This document shows, one piece after another, positions 8,750 to 19,737 of a stretch of 64,000 nt of DNA (positions are counted from its first letter, which is position 1; each line of letters begins with the position of its first letter). The stretch spans positions 46,436-110,435 of the forward strand of contig NZ_BAGF01000150.1 in assembly GCF_000308755.1 (NCBI RefSeq), in the 5' to 3' direction. The DNA comes from Nocardia pneumoniae NBRC 100136. GTDB taxonomy: Bacteria > Actinomycetota > Actinomycetes > Mycobacteriales > Mycobacteriaceae. A model generated the notes under the pieces. That model did not search any database. It was not told the origin of the DNA and worked only from the letters and a program-made list of their open reading frames with translations. The position numbers were made by a program, and so were the translations under genes.

Positions 8750-9328
8750 ATGTACGCACGTGACGTCCTCAGCAGGCCCGTGGTGACGGTGCGGCCAGAG
8801 ACACCGCTGCGCGAGGCGACGGCGCTGCTGACCGCACATGGTTTCGCCGCCCTGCCCGTGGTCGACGAGCAGGGCCGGGTCGTCGGCATGCTCTCCGAAT
8901 CCGACGCGCTGGGAGTCGGCCCCAGCCTGGCGAACGCCACCGTCGAGACGGTGATGTCGGTCCCGGTCGAGGTGATCACGCCCGGCACCGATACCTCGAC
9001 GATCGCCTCCCGCCTACTCGCGGGACATTTGCGTTCGATGCCGGTCGTCGAGGCGGGACTGCTCGTCGGGATCGTGTCCCGTCGCGACCTGCTGCGCGCT
9101 CTGATCAGTGACGACGCCACCCTCGAGGCGAAAATCCGGGTGCTGTTGGATGAATACGCTGGCAGTCGTCGGCAGTGGTCCATCGAGGTGGCCGACGGAG
9201 CGGTCACCATTCGCGGCATCTTCGCCGACCCCAGCGAACAACAGGTCATCGCCGCCCTCGCCAACACCGTCGACGGTGTACACCACGTCGAGGTGATAGA
9301 CGACGCCAGGATCGTGCCCGACCGCTGA
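8750..9328 (+). CDS. CBS-domain pair with C-terminal BON domain
   Basis: A 192-residue cytosolic protein. Two CBS motifs occupy about residues 1-125 (MYARDVLSRPVVTV to RRDLLRALI), and a BON-like segment about 135-190 (WSIEVADGAVTIRGIF and GVHHVEVID). CBS pairs usually bind adenine nucleotides and the hypoxic response protein 1 of M. tuberculosis is a two-CBS protein; BON domains are thought to bind membranes or lipids. The ATG at 8750 was chosen because the sequence matches the family from there; a long upstream reading frame is antisense to the neighbouring gene and does not. Role unknown; a nucleotide-responsive stress protein is a fair guess. Confidence 0.88.
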   Translation: MYARDVLSRPVVTVRPETPLREATALLTAHGFAALPVVDEQGRVVGMLSESDALGVGPSLANATVETVMSVPVEVITPGTDTSTIASRLLAGHLRSMPVVEAGLLVGIVSRRDLLRALISDDATLEAKIRVLLDEYAGSRRQWSIEVADGAVTIRGIFADPSEQQVIAALANTVDGVHHVEVIDDARIVPDR

Positions 9329-9430
9329 ACAGCCGCTCTGTCACCGGGATCTTCGGGTGGGCGACAGCCCCCTTCGCTCGGCTCACACAAGGCTGCCGAC
9401 AGACTTCGTCCAGCTGCTTCCCTCAGGGAC

Positions 9431-9682
9431 TCAACAGGACTCGGTGAGGAAGTCGACGCAGGAGTGGATGGTGGCAAGCCGAGGGTAGTCGCTCTCCTCG
9501 ATCCGGTGGCTGGCGGTGGAGAGGCGTTCGACGAAGGTCTGGAAATCGATCGAGTCGAGCTCCAGGGTGCTGCGCAGCGGCTCGTCTGGACCGAGAGCGG
9601 CGATCTCCGCCTCGGTGGCGAACCCGCGCAGCGATTCGCGGACGAGGTCCTCGGCGGTCTCACGGGTCAGGGTTCGGGGCAT
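9431..9682 (-). CDS. Acyl carrier protein
   Basis: An 83-residue acidic four-helix protein with the phosphopantetheine attachment motif LELDSIDF; the modified Ser is near residue 44. Start ATG at 9682 with AGGAG a few bases upstream. It is the last gene of a five-gene run behind an E2 acyltransferase, only 6 bp after it, which is an unusual partner: it suggests that acyl groups made by the dehydrogenase complex are handed to a carrier protein, or that the operon feeds a specialised lipid pathway. It is distinct in context from the fatty-acid-synthase ACP. Confidence 0.87.
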   Translation of the reverse strand: MPRTLTRETAEDLVRESLRGFATEAEIAALGPDEPLRSTLELDSIDFQTFVERLSTASHRIEESDYPRLATIHSCVDFLTESC

Positions 9683-9688
9683 CGGGTA

Positions 9689-11209
9689 TCACAGCTCCTC
9701 TGGATGCTGAAGAAGGTCGGAGATGGTGTTGAGGAAGCGGGCGCCGACCGCGCCGTCGCTGGCGCGATGATCCGCGGAGAGGGTCGCGATCACCTGGGGG
9801 CGCACGCCCAGCAGTCCGTCCACCGCACAGGGTCGTTCGGTGACCGCACCGAATCCGACGATCGCGACCTGTGGCGCGGCGATCACACCGAAGACCGAAT
9901 CCACACCGAGATCACCGAGATTCGTCACTGTGATGGTCGCCGGAACGGCGTCAGCGGAACGCAGCCGGGTCGTACGAGCTCTGCCGACCACGCCGCGCAG
10001 TGCCTCCATCATCGTTGAGGGAGCGAGTGTGTCCGCGTCGGGGATGGTGGGCACCATGATGCCGCCGCCGCGCAGCGACACCACGACGCCGAGATGGACG
10101 GCGGACGCCGGTCGGAACTCGTCGTCGAGCCAGTGTCCGTTCAGTTGGGGCACCTTCTTCGCCGCCCGCGCCGTCGCGCACAGCAGCAGGGCAGGCGACA
10201 GGATCCGGGCGGGAACGGGGGTCTGCCGGTTCGTCTCCCCCAGCCAGCGCGATGCGGCATCCATATCGATGGTGCCGGACAGGTAGTAATGCGGCACGGT
10301 CTGTTTCGACCTGGTCATGGCCGCCGCGATCAGCTTCCGGACCGCGATCGGATCATGTTGCGGCACTTCCGCAGCGACGTCGGGCGCTGCACGGCGGGGT
10401 TGGCTCGGCACCGAGTCCCGGGTGGAGATATGGTCGGCATCAGCGACGTGCACATCCCGCGCACGCACCGCACCAGCCGGACCGGTACCCGATACGTTCG
10501 CCAGACCGATTCCGGATTCGGCGGCCAACCGACGCGCGTACCCGGAGGCGCGCGCCACATCCCTTCGTGGCGAAAGATGTTCCGTATCCTCTCGTGGCGC
10601 AACGCGTTCGCGGGGCGGCGCCGGCGGTCCCACGGCAGGCGCTCCGTCACCCCGGCCAGTGGCCGCGCGATCAACACGCGGTGCCGCGCGCTCGCCGGTG
10701 GAGATCGCACCCTCGATATCCGCGCGCACGATTCGGCCACCGGGACCGGACCCGCGGATGGTCGTCAGGTCGATACCGGCTTCGTCCGCCAGCCGCCGAA
10801 TCAGCGGCGTCGCACGAGCACCGTTGTCCTTGGAGACTCCCCCGCTCGAAATCAACTCGGGGCGCACACGTTCGGCAGGTGAAGCCATGCCTGCTGTGTG
10901 GGCCGGTACCTCGGCTGATGCGGCACCGCCTTCGGTGCGAGGACGAGCGGGCGACGCAGCGCTCGCCGCCTCCGTGGCGGTTTCGATCGTCGCCAGCGTG
11001 GTGCCGACCGGTACCTTGCTGCCCTCCGAGACCAGGATGGACCCGATGACGCCGTCATCGAAGCATTCGACTTCGATCGCCGCCTTGGTGGTGTCCACCT
11101 CCGCGACCACGTCCCCCTTGTGCACGACATCGCCGGGATGCACAAGCCAGTGCAGCAGTGTGCCCTCGACCATGTCGGCGCCGAGGGACGGCATCCGGAA
11201 CTCGGCCAC
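9689..11209 (-). CDS. E2 acyltransferase of a 2-oxoacid dehydrogenase complex, with two peripheral-subunit-binding domains
   Basis: A 506-residue core enzyme. It has one lipoyl domain (1 to about 76; lipoylated Lys42 in DTTKA), two peripheral-subunit-binding motifs (about 132-168 and 220-256) separated by Pro/Ala/Arg-rich linkers, and a catalytic domain ending in HRASDG with His481 and Asp485. E2 proteins usually have one such binding domain, so the duplication is unusual. The start is GTG at 11209, just after the stop of the E1 beta gene. It should transfer an acyl group from the E1-bound intermediate to CoA. Whether the substrate is pyruvate, acetoin or a branched-chain 2-oxoacid cannot be settled from sequence. 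No E3 gene is nearby. Confidence 0.88.
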   Translation of the reverse strand: MAEFRMPSLGADMVEGTLLHWLVHPGDVVHKGDVVAEVDTTKAAIEVECFDDGVIGSILVSEGSKVPVGTTLATIETATEAASAASPARPRTEGGAASAEVPAHTAGMASPAERVRPELISSGGVSKDNGARATPLIRRLADEAGIDLTTIRGSGPGGRIVRADIEGAISTGERAAPRVDRAATGRGDGAPAVGPPAPPRERVAPREDTEHLSPRRDVARASGYARRLAAESGIGLANVSGTGPAGAVRARDVHVADADHISTRDSVPSQPRRAAPDVAAEVPQHDPIAVRKLIAAAMTRSKQTVPHYYLSGTIDMDAASRWLGETNRQTPVPARILSPALLLCATARAAKKVPQLNGHWLDDEFRPASAVHLGVVVSLRGGGIMVPTIPDADTLAPSTMMEALRGVVGRARTTRLRSADAVPATITVTNLGDLGVDSVFGVIAAPQVAIVGFGAVTERPCAVDGLLGVRPQVIATLSADHRASDGAVGARFLNTISDLLQHPEEL

Positions 11210-11210
11210 G

Positions 11211-12179
11211 TCAGCTCACCGCCTTACGGACGGCGTCGACGACGGCATCCGACCGCGGCAGAGCCGCTTCCTCCAACTGGCGCGCGTACGGAATCGGTAC
11301 CTCGGCGGTACAGACCCGGATGATCGGGGCGTCGAGGTCGTAGTAGGCGTGCTCGGCCGCGCGTGCGGCGATTTCGGCCGCGACACCGACGCTGCGCCAA
11401 CCCTCGTCGACGATTACCAGACGGTGCGTGCGCGCCACCGACTCGAGCACCGTTTTCTCGTCCAGCGGTCGCAGGCTGCGCAGATCGATGACTTCCGCGG
11501 CGATTCCCTCGTCGGCGAGCAGCCCGGCGGCCGCCTCGGCGATCGGCAGCGTGCCGCCATAGGCGACGACGGTGACATCCGTTCCCGCCCGCCGCAGCAC
11601 CGCTCGGTCGATGTCGACCGCGCCCGCGTCCGCGGGCAGTTCGGCCTCGCTGTTGTACAGCGCGATCGGCTCGAAGATCACAACCGGGTCCGGATCTTGC
11701 AGCGCGGTCCACAGCATGCCTCGGGCGTCGGCCACTGTGGCCGGTGAAACCACCCGCAGCCCGGGAATGTGCGCGTAGAACGCCTCGAGGCTGTGCGAAT
11801 GCTGGGCCGCCAGCTGGCGGCCCGCGCCGGTCGCCATCCGGATCACCAAGGGCACCCCGAGCTGACCGCCCGACATGTGCCGCAAGGTCGCGGCGTTGTT
11901 GAGGATCTGGTCCAGCGCGAGCAGGCTGAAGTTGCCGGTCATGACTTCCACAATCGGCCGCATACCACCCAGCGCCGCACCGATTCCCGCGCCGACGAAC
12001 GCCGATTCGCTCAATGGGGTGTCCCGGATCCGGCGCGGGCCGTATTCCTCGAGCAAGCCGCGGCTCACGCCGAAGCAGCCGCCATAGGCGCCGACATCCT
12101 CACCCATCAGGAACACGCGGTCATCGCGATTCAGCGCTTCTCGCAGCGCTTCGCGCATTGCCTCCCGGTAGGTGATCAT
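11211..12179 (-). CDS. E1 beta subunit of 2-oxoacid dehydrogenase
   Basis: A 322-residue transketolase-like subunit. The N-terminus (ITYREAMREALREAL, MGEDVGAYGG) and the C-terminal transketolase fold (VIDLRSLRPLDEKTV) are typical of pyruvate, acetoin or branched-chain dehydrogenase beta subunits. It pairs with the E1 alpha gene upstream, which it overlaps by 4 bp, to decarboxylate a 2-oxoacid using thiamine diphosphate. The operon order alpha, beta, E2 is the standard one. Confidence 0.92.
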   Translation of the reverse strand: MITYREAMREALREALNRDDRVFLMGEDVGAYGGCFGVSRGLLEEYGPRRIRDTPLSESAFVGAGIGAALGGMRPIVEVMTGNFSLLALDQILNNAATLRHMSGGQLGVPLVIRMATGAGRQLAAQHSHSLEAFYAHIPGLRVVSPATVADARGMLWTALQDPDPVVIFEPIALYNSEAELPADAGAVDIDRAVLRRAGTDVTVVAYGGTLPIAEAAAGLLADEGIAAEVIDLRSLRPLDEKTVLESVARTHRLVIVDEGWRSVGVAAEIAARAAEHAYYDLDAPIIRVCTAEVPIPYARQLEEAALPRSDAVVDAVRKAVS

Positions 12180-13179
12180 GGTCGCTCCGCGTAGACGTGA
12201 CGGGTCAGATCGGCCACCGGTTCCAGCGGTCCTGCGTCGGCCGCGGCGATCGCGTCGTCGAGTTCGGCGTCAACGGCGTCCTCGAGGGTGGACAAGTCCT
12301 GCTCAGCCAGGTCTCCCGACGCCCGCAGTTCGGCCGACAGCCGGGGAATCGGATCACGCGTCTTCCACCGCTCGATCTCGGCTTTGTCCCGGTAGCGGTC
12401 GGCGTCGTAGAGCGAGTGCGCGCGGAACCGGTAGGTCCGCAATTCCAGGAAGCAGGGTCCGCCACCGCCGCGAATGGATTCCACCGCCCGCCGGGTAGCC
12501 GCCGCCACCGCTTCGGCGTCCATGCCGTCTACGGGCCAGGACATCAATCCGTAGGTCGCCGCGCGCAATGCCAGATCGGTGACCGCGTGCTCGCGGTGCA
12601 GCGCGGTCCCCATCGCGTATCGGTTGTTCTCACACGCGAACAAGATGGGAAGCCGCCACAATGCGGCGAGGTTCAGGCACTCGTGGAACTCGCCCTCGGC
12701 GGCGGCGCCGTCACCGAACAGGCACACCGTCACCACAGAGCGGTCCCGCAAGGCGTCGGCCAGAGCGAGACCGACCGCCAGCGGCAGCCCGCCAGCGACG
12801 ATCGCGTTGCCGCCGTAGAAGCGGCGTCCGGCATCGAACAGATGCATGGACCCGCCCCGGCCTCCGCTGCAACCGGACGCACGCCCGAACATTTCGGCCA
12901 TCAACGCGGCCATCGGAATGCCACGCGCCAGCGCGTGTCCGTGTTCCCGATAGGTCGACACAACCGCGTCCTCGGGGCGGATCTCGCGCAGCAGCCCGGC
13001 CGCGACAGCCTCCTCGCCGACGTACAGGTGCAGGAAGCCGCGGATCTTCTCGGCGCTGTAGAGACGCACACAGCGTTCCTCGAATCGCCGGATACGAATC
13101 ATCTGCCGCAGCAGTTCGATTCGCTCCGCGGTAGCCAGCGGCAGCCGATCACCGACATGGCCGGGCAGTTCGGTGGCGG

Positions 13180-13183
<4 letters not shown>
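12176..13183 (-). CDS. E1 alpha subunit of 2-oxoacid dehydrogenase
   Basis: A 335-residue subunit carrying the thiamine-diphosphate motif GDGAAAEG (starting at 157) and ending in ENN (185-187). The segment HLYVGEEAVAAG near 52-63 and the GRGGSMH motif near 108-114 are standard for the pyruvate/acetoin dehydrogenase alpha family. It starts at ATG 13183, overlapping the upstream acyl-CoA synthetase stop by 4 bp, so its translation is tied to that gene. Confidence 0.92.
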
Positions 13184-14982
<1,799 letters not shown>

Positions 14983-15102
14983 TTCTGCCTCCGTCGTCCA
15001 GTCAACGACGCAGATCCGAGAGCCGGGAGGGCGCAAAGACCATCCCTGATAGTGACCTCCGTCGTTTCCCGGGCTGTGACGGTCGGCAGTGCTCATCGTG
15101 GC

Positions 15103-15116
15103 GGGACCATTCCCCC
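15103..15116. promoter_or_regulatory. Predicted DevR box in the acs/flavodoxin divergent promoter
   Basis: The site reads GGGAC-CATT-CCCCC on the plus strand and GGGGG-AATG-GTCCC on the minus strand, a perfect half on one side. It is the best candidate in the 328-bp gap between the divergent acs operon and the flavodoxin-DUF2267-protease operon, 121 bp from one start and 195 bp from the other. Confidence 0.4.
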
Positions 15117-15310
15117 TGTGCAGACCACACTGCGCGAGACGCTTGGCGAGCAGATCGAGAACCACCGGAACTCCCGATGACCGCTGATCTCGCCCTCCGC
15201 GGCACGCCCTACGGCGGAAACGAGCAACGGAGCCGACGGTGACCATGGTCCCGTCAGCGCGGGCACGAGGCCTCTCACCGAGCCGGACGCCCGCGAGGAG
15301 GCTTCTCGAT

Positions 15311-15865
15311 ATGAACCAGGAAAAGCCCCGCATCGCGGTTGTCTACGCGACCGAACAGGGATCGACTCGCGATATCGCTGAGTTCATCAGCGACGAACTC
15401 GCGGGCCGCGACGCGACTGTCCAGCTCGCGGATATCGACCATGCTCCCGACCTGTCCCGTTTCGACACACTCGTACTGGGTAGTGCCGTGCACAACATGG
15501 ATTTACTGCCCGCCGCGACCGAGTACGTGCAGGCCCACCGCGACGAGCTCTCCAGTCGTGACGTCTGGCTGTTCAGCGTGGGGCTCGGCCCGGCCCTGCG
15601 CGGGCCGATCGGCCGCCTTGCCGCTCGGATCGTGCCGAAGAAGATCGCCGCACTGCGGGATTCCATCGCGGCACATGACTACCGGGCGTTCGCGGGACGT
15701 TACGAACGTGCGGGCATCTCTCTGCGCACCCGTCTCCTCTACCGAATTTTGGGTGGCGGCCGCTACGGGGACCTGCGCGACTGGGCGGCGATCCGCGCAT
15801 GGACGGACACCATCGCCCAGAGTCTGCGGCTGCCGAAGGCCCGCTCCACAACGATCCACCCGTGA
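15311..15865 (+). CDS. Flavodoxin-domain protein (HemG-like)
   Basis: A 184-residue flavodoxin-fold protein. The FMN phosphate loop YATEQGSTRDIA lies at about 12-23 and a second loop around LGSAVHNMDLLP at about 55-66. HemG-type protoporphyrinogen oxidases and related flavodoxins look like this, but the substrate is not identified. The ATG at 15311 follows GAGGAGG at 15295-15301. It is 12 bp before the DUF2267 gene and leads an operon with that gene and the membrane protease. Confidence 0.85.
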   Translation: MNQEKPRIAVVYATEQGSTRDIAEFISDELAGRDATVQLADIDHAPDLSRFDTLVLGSAVHNMDLLPAATEYVQAHRDELSSRDVWLFSVGLGPALRGPIGRLAARIVPKKIAALRDSIAAHDYRAFAGRYERAGISLRTRLLYRILGGGRYGDLRDWAAIRAWTDTIAQSLRLPKARSTTIHP

Positions 15866-15877
15866 TCGGCGCATCGG

Positions 15878-16561
15878 ATGAGCTATCACCGCGACCCCCT
15901 CGCACCAGCGATCCACACCGCACACGAGTGGCTGCGCGCCATTGCCGAAGGGCTCGCCACCGACGACCGGGCATTCGCACACCGCGCGCTACGCGCGTGG
16001 CTGCACACGGTACGTGACCGCATCAATATCAACGCGACCGCCCACCTGAGCGCCCAGCTTCCCGAACTGCTGCGCGGCATCTTCTTCGAGGGCTGGGTTC
16101 CCGCCCGTGTCCCTGGCCCGCACGATGTGCCCTCGTTCCTCACACAGTTCGCCCAGGAGGCGGGCGTTTCGCAGGACGAGGCGGCCGCCCTCGCCGGCGC
16201 GGTCACCGACGCGCTCGCCGGCTTGTTCTCCGCCGGACAGCTCGACCACGTCTTCACACTGTTGCCGGAGGATCTGCGGCGGATTCTGCTCGGCAGCGAA
16301 CTCGCCGGCACGTTGCAGGCGGACGTTGTCACCCAGCAGGAACCGTCTCGCCTCGACGAATTCGACAACCGGCTGCGCGCACTGTCCGACGCTGTGGCAG
16401 TGCTCGCGTGGACGTTGGAGAAGCAGCCCGGCGGCCGATCGCATGACGCGGCACCGGTATCCGCCGCCCAGCAGGCGCATCGGATTCCGCTCGCCGAAGA
16501 ACTGACCGGTTCTGGGACGCCAACCGCTGACCGGCCCGCTCACCGGGAGGGTGTTTCGTGA
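15878..16561 (+). CDS. DUF2267 protein
   Basis: A 227-residue soluble helical protein with two tandem DUF2267-like halves: the first with RAWLHTVRDRI and LPELLRGIFFEGW (about 38-75), the second around VTDALAGLFSAGQLDHVFTLLPEDLRRIL (about 110-138). The function of the family is unknown; members are common next to stress proteins in actinobacteria. Its stop overlaps the first possible start of the protease gene. Confidence 0.82.
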   Translation: MSYHRDPLAPAIHTAHEWLRAIAEGLATDDRAFAHRALRAWLHTVRDRININATAHLSAQLPELLRGIFFEGWVPARVPGPHDVPSFLTQFAQEAGVSQDEAAALAGAVTDALAGLFSAGQLDHVFTLLPEDLRRILLGSELAGTLQADVVTQQEPSRLDEFDNRLRALSDAVAVLAWTLEKQPGGRSHDAAPVSAAQQAHRIPLAEELTGSGTPTADRPAHREGVS

Positions 16562-16598
16562 CCAGACCGGAGGACCTGAGCACGCGGGACGGCATGGG

Positions 16599-17780
16599 AT
16601 GATGCGTCAAACATTTCCGCTCGGCCGGATCTCCGGGATCCGCCTCGGCGCACACTGGTCGGCGCTGGTCACGGTCGGACTGTTCACCTGGATCCTGGGC
16701 TCTTACCTGACCGGCACGGCCGCCACGGCCGTAGTATGGGCGACCGCGGTCGTCGGTGCCGTCCTGCTGTGTGCCGCGCTACTAGCGCATGAGCTCGCGC
16801 ATTCGATCGTCGCCCGGCGCAACGGGATCCGGGTCGAACGGGTGGTGCTGTGGCTGCTCGGCGGTGTTTCGGAATTGACCGAAGAACCGCGGGACGCGCG
16901 GACCGATCTGCGCATCGCCATCGTCGGGCCCGTTACCAGCCTGGCGATCGCCGTCGTCGCCTTCCTGGCCGCCGCCGCCACCGCGGTGGTTGACCCCGAC
17001 GGGCCGATCACCGCTGTCCTGGTGTGGCTGGCCGTCATGAACGCGGTACTGGGATTGTTCAACTTGCTGCCCGGCGCGCCCCTGGACGGAGGTCGGGTGT
17101 TGCGCGCGGTGATCTGGTGGCGTACCGGTGACCGGTTGCGGGCGGCGACTTCGGCCGCGCGAAGCGGACAATTTCTCGCCACCTTCCTGATAATGCTCGG
17201 CATCGCCGAACTGATCCTGTTCAGACATCTCGGCGGGCTGTGGCTGATGTTGCTGGGCTGGTTCCTGCAGTCCGCGGCATTCGCCGAACTCACCGTCGCC
17301 GGCCTGCGACATCGGCTGGGCGACAGCAAGGTCAGCGATGTGATGACTGCCCGTCCGATGGCGATTCCGGCGGCCTGGTCGATCACCGACCTGCTGCACT
17401 CGAACGCGGTGGCCAGTGGGCATCGGGTCTTCCCGGTCGTCGACGACGCCGGTCGTCCGACCGCTGTCGTGGCCTGGTCGGATCTCGCCGCGGTCGCCGA
17501 GCCCGCGCGCGCGGGCACCACGGTGGGCCGCGTCGCACGCGCGCTGCCCGCGGGCGCGATCGCCCGCGCGGACGAGCCGCTCGGCGATGTCGCGTCCCGG
17601 GTGGTGCTGCGTCCCAACTTGGACGCGGTCGCCGTCGTCGACGCTGACGGCAGACTGACGGGGCTGATCACCTCGACCGATCTGGTCCTCGCCTGTGATC
17701 GCTCCGCCCTCGGCCTGCCGCTGCGAATCGGTGAGCGCCCGCGTCTTCCGTCGGCCATCGACGAGGGGAGAACGCCATGA
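16599..17780 (+). CDS. Site-2-type intramembrane zinc protease with CBS domains (Rv2625c-like)
   Basis: About 393 residues. An M50-family protease core carries the zinc motif HELAH at 64-68 and the third ligand in LDGGR (Asp163), within about six membrane helices, followed by a C-terminal CBS pair (about 245-380). Such proteases cut regulatory proteins within the membrane; the CBS pair presumably adds nucleotide control. Rv2625c of M. tuberculosis is a DosR-regulon member of this kind. The start may be ATG 16599 or 16602, or GTG 16551, which overlaps the previous gene. Its stop overlaps the next start by 4 bp. Confidence 0.87.
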   Translation: MMRQTFPLGRISGIRLGAHWSALVTVGLFTWILGSYLTGTAATAVVWATAVVGAVLLCAALLAHELAHSIVARRNGIRVERVVLWLLGGVSELTEEPRDARTDLRIAIVGPVTSLAIAVVAFLAAAATAVVDPDGPITAVLVWLAVMNAVLGLFNLLPGAPLDGGRVLRAVIWWRTGDRLRAATSAARSGQFLATFLIMLGIAELILFRHLGGLWLMLLGWFLQSAAFAELTVAGLRHRLGDSKVSDVMTARPMAIPAAWSITDLLHSNAVASGHRVFPVVDDAGRPTAVVAWSDLAAVAEPARAGTTVGRVARALPAGAIARADEPLGDVASRVVLRPNLDAVAVVDADGRLTGLITSTDLVLACDRSALGLPLRIGERPRLPSAIDEGRTP

Positions 17781-17998
17781 CATCCGCACCGGTCATCCGG
17801 GACGAACCGCAGCCGGTCTTCCACGACCGTCGCGAGGCCGGTCACGTGCTGGCCGGGCTGCTCGAACACTATCGAGGCGATCCGGATGTGATCGTAGTCG
17901 GCCTCGCCCGCGGCGGTGTGCCCGTCGCCTGGGAAATCGCCGCCGCACTCGGCGCGCCACTGGACACACTCATCGTGCGTAAGCTCGGCGCTCCGGGG
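17777..17998 (+). pseudogene. Truncated phosphoribosyltransferase (Rv0571c-type N-terminus)
   Basis: About 74 residues match the start of a type I phosphoribosyltransferase (VVGLARGGVPVAWEIAAALG and LIVRKLGAPG), closely resembling residues 1-60 of the intact gene at 1285-2649. The match stops abruptly after KLGAPG at about 17998; the frame then runs on without similarity to 18259. The PRPP-binding loop is missing, so it cannot be active. The ATG overlaps the protease stop by 4 bp, showing that it was once the next gene in that operon. The break marks the left edge of the accessory island. Confidence 0.8.
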
Positions 17999-18200
17999 AG
18001 CCGCCGAGTCCGGAGCCTGGCGATCCGCTGCCGAGTGACCCGGGAATTTCCTACGCCGCTGTGTCCGGATTCGCCAGATTCGTTGTCCGGCAACGAATCG
18101 CGGAGATTCCTGAGAAGATCAGCGGGAGGCCGCGGTCCCGTCACTTCCTTCGGGGGCAGCGGTCGAGGACGGCCCTGGTCTGTGGTTCCGGGGCCGCCGT

Positions 18201-18677
18201 TCAGCTCAGCAGCTTTTCGTAGACGGCGCGGGTCTTGCCGGGCCCCTTGTAGTCGGTGATCACCGATACCCCGTCGATGGTGTGGTCGCCGGGAATGCTG
18301 GTGAACCCCAGCGTGATCCACGCGGCGTGCGCTGCGCGGTTGTCGGGTTCAGAGGTCAGATACAGCCGCCGGCATCCCCACTCGCGGCCGCGGTCGGCGA
18401 CGGTGTCGATCAGCGCCCGGGTGGTCCCTTGCCGCCGGTGACCAGGGTGAGTGATGACGTCCTGGAAGTAGATGTCATCGGGGTCGTCCTGGCTGCGGAA
18501 AGCGATCACCGCGCCGACGATTGCGTCGTCGACGACGGCGAGGGGGCAGGTGCTAGAGAACAGGGTGGCATACAGCCAGTAGTCCGAGCTGGTGCGCGGC
18601 GTGATGTAGGGGGCGCCGGTGCCCATGAGGTCGATGACCTCGCCGATGCGCGGCACCGACAGCGGTTCGATCCTCAT
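18201..18677 (-). CDS. GNAT-family acetyltransferase
   Basis: A 158-residue protein with the acetyl-CoA-binding motif HPGHRRQGTTRALI (about 86-99) and the following strand and helix ending CRRLYLTSEPDNRAAHAAWITLGF. The substrate is unknown. The ATG at 18677 begins at the point where the fold begins; an upstream extension of 47 codons has no similarity. It is the first complete gene inside the accessory island. Confidence 0.82.
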   Translation of the reverse strand: MRIEPLSVPRIGEVIDLMGTGAPYITPRTSSDYWLYATLFSSTCPLAVVDDAIVGAVIAFRSQDDPDDIYFQDVITHPGHRRQGTTRALIDTVADRGREWGCRRLYLTSEPDNRAAHAAWITLGFTSIPGDHTIDGVSVITDYKGPGKTRAVYEKLLS

Positions 18678-18777
18678 TCGAGCACCGCGGTCGTCACCTA
18701 CCCCGAAACCGTTGAACCGGCCCACATTCTCGCAGATTTCCGCTGGCGCTACCCGCCCCGGCACCACTATCGCCGCC

Positions 18778-19104
18778 ATGAACGAATTCACTCGCACCGT
18801 CAACACCGCACTCAGCATCGGCTACAGCCATTCCACCGAACCCTACGACGGGCTCTACCACTGGCTCATACGCCGCCACATCATGGTCGATCCGAACCAT
18901 CAACGACGTGTCCAAGCTCAGCTGCGCACACTGCCGGTGAACGAAAAAGCCGTTGCCACGGCCACTGATGGCGATGCTTCCCAGATCATCGAGTCCGGCC
19001 TGCCGGAGGCGGCCGGTTCGCCACGCGAGATCCCTCATGCTGAGACCGAACCAGCTGCTGCACAGGACAACTCAGCTCGCCAGACCGATAACCGGATCCT
19101 ATAA
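18778..19104 (+). CDS. Hypothetical protein
   Basis: A 108-residue reading frame from ATG 18778, divergent from the acetyltransferase gene. The first half (MNEFTRTVNTALSIGY, YDGLYHWLIRRHIMVDPNH) looks like a compact soluble domain; the second half is Ala/Glu-rich and probably disordered. I recognise no family. It may be a real small gene or the surviving start of a broken one. Confidence 0.4.
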   Translation: MNEFTRTVNTALSIGYSHSTEPYDGLYHWLIRRHIMVDPNHQRRVQAQLRTLPVNEKAVATATDGDASQIIESGLPEAAGSPREIPHAETEPAAAQDNSARQTDNRIL

Positions 19105-19334
19105 ACGACCAGCGAGGTCGACACAACCGCCCATCCAGCGGGGCACAAGTGGCTCCCGGTGATATGAAATGACATCGGGGACCTGCGCCAACTGCCCGAG
19201 CACCTGCCCCGCCGAAATGCTACAGCGAAACCATGATCACCGCCTCGGCCGCGAGGGCCCGGACAACTGGGCCCCTACGACCAGCCATACCGCTGATGTC
19301 CCGATGGACGATGGGCGGGCGGTTGGATGCGTCC
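19105..19334. other. Intergenic region, no feature seen
   Basis: This 230-bp gap lies between the ends of two convergent genes. I see no gene, repeat or clear terminator in it. Confidence 0.4.
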
Positions 19335-19664
19335 TCATAATTGTCTGAAGGCGATCGGAATGCCCTCCCACGTGTCGGAGCCCTCGTCACCGCCCGGAAT
19401 CCCATACATCACGTCATCTGGATTCTGATTCGTCCGATTGTTCTGCCACGAGACCATCAGATTCTGCCTGCTCGGACAAAGATTGCGCCAATGGATGGTC
19501 GTCGTCGACGTGCCACTGTCGGTCCACCACCACTGGATGCACTCTGCCACGCCTTCATGCCTGTCCACCGCAGTTTCCTGCCCGCCTTGCGCGGAGCCGG
19601 CGAACGCCGCCACTGAGACAGCAGCAGCCACAAGAATCACCGCCAGCTTGCTTGTCGAGGTCAC
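19335..19664 (-). CDS. Small secreted protein
   Basis: About 109 residues from the GTG at 19664. The N-terminus is a clear signal peptide: charged start, hydrophobic core (LAVILVAAAVSVAAFAG) and an Ala-rich cleavage site near residue 25. The mature part has two Cys, in ECIQWWW and NLCPSRQ, probably joined in a disulfide, and is rich in Trp, Thr and Asn. No family is recognised. Base composition dips slightly here compared with its neighbours, in keeping with the accessory island. Confidence 0.65.
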   Translation of the reverse strand: MTSTSKLAVILVAAAVSVAAFAGSAQGGQETAVDRHEGVAECIQWWWTDSGTSTTTIHWRNLCPSRQNLMVSWQNNRTNQNPDDVMYGIPGGDEGSDTWEGIPIAFRQL

Positions 19665-19737
19665 GTTCTGGATCCCTATCTGTCGCGAATCTCGTTGTGA
19701 ACTCAGTTTTAACGCCTTCCCGCGCCTGGAGACCGCT

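Noticed and set aside
9329..9430. Short GGGC-GACA-GCCC hairpin after the CBS-BON gene as terminator
   Set aside because: A four-base stem is too weak to support the call.
14983..15333. In-frame extension of the acetyl-CoA synthetase
   Set aside because: A good ribosome site and the family N-terminus support ATG 14982; the extension crosses the divergent promoter.
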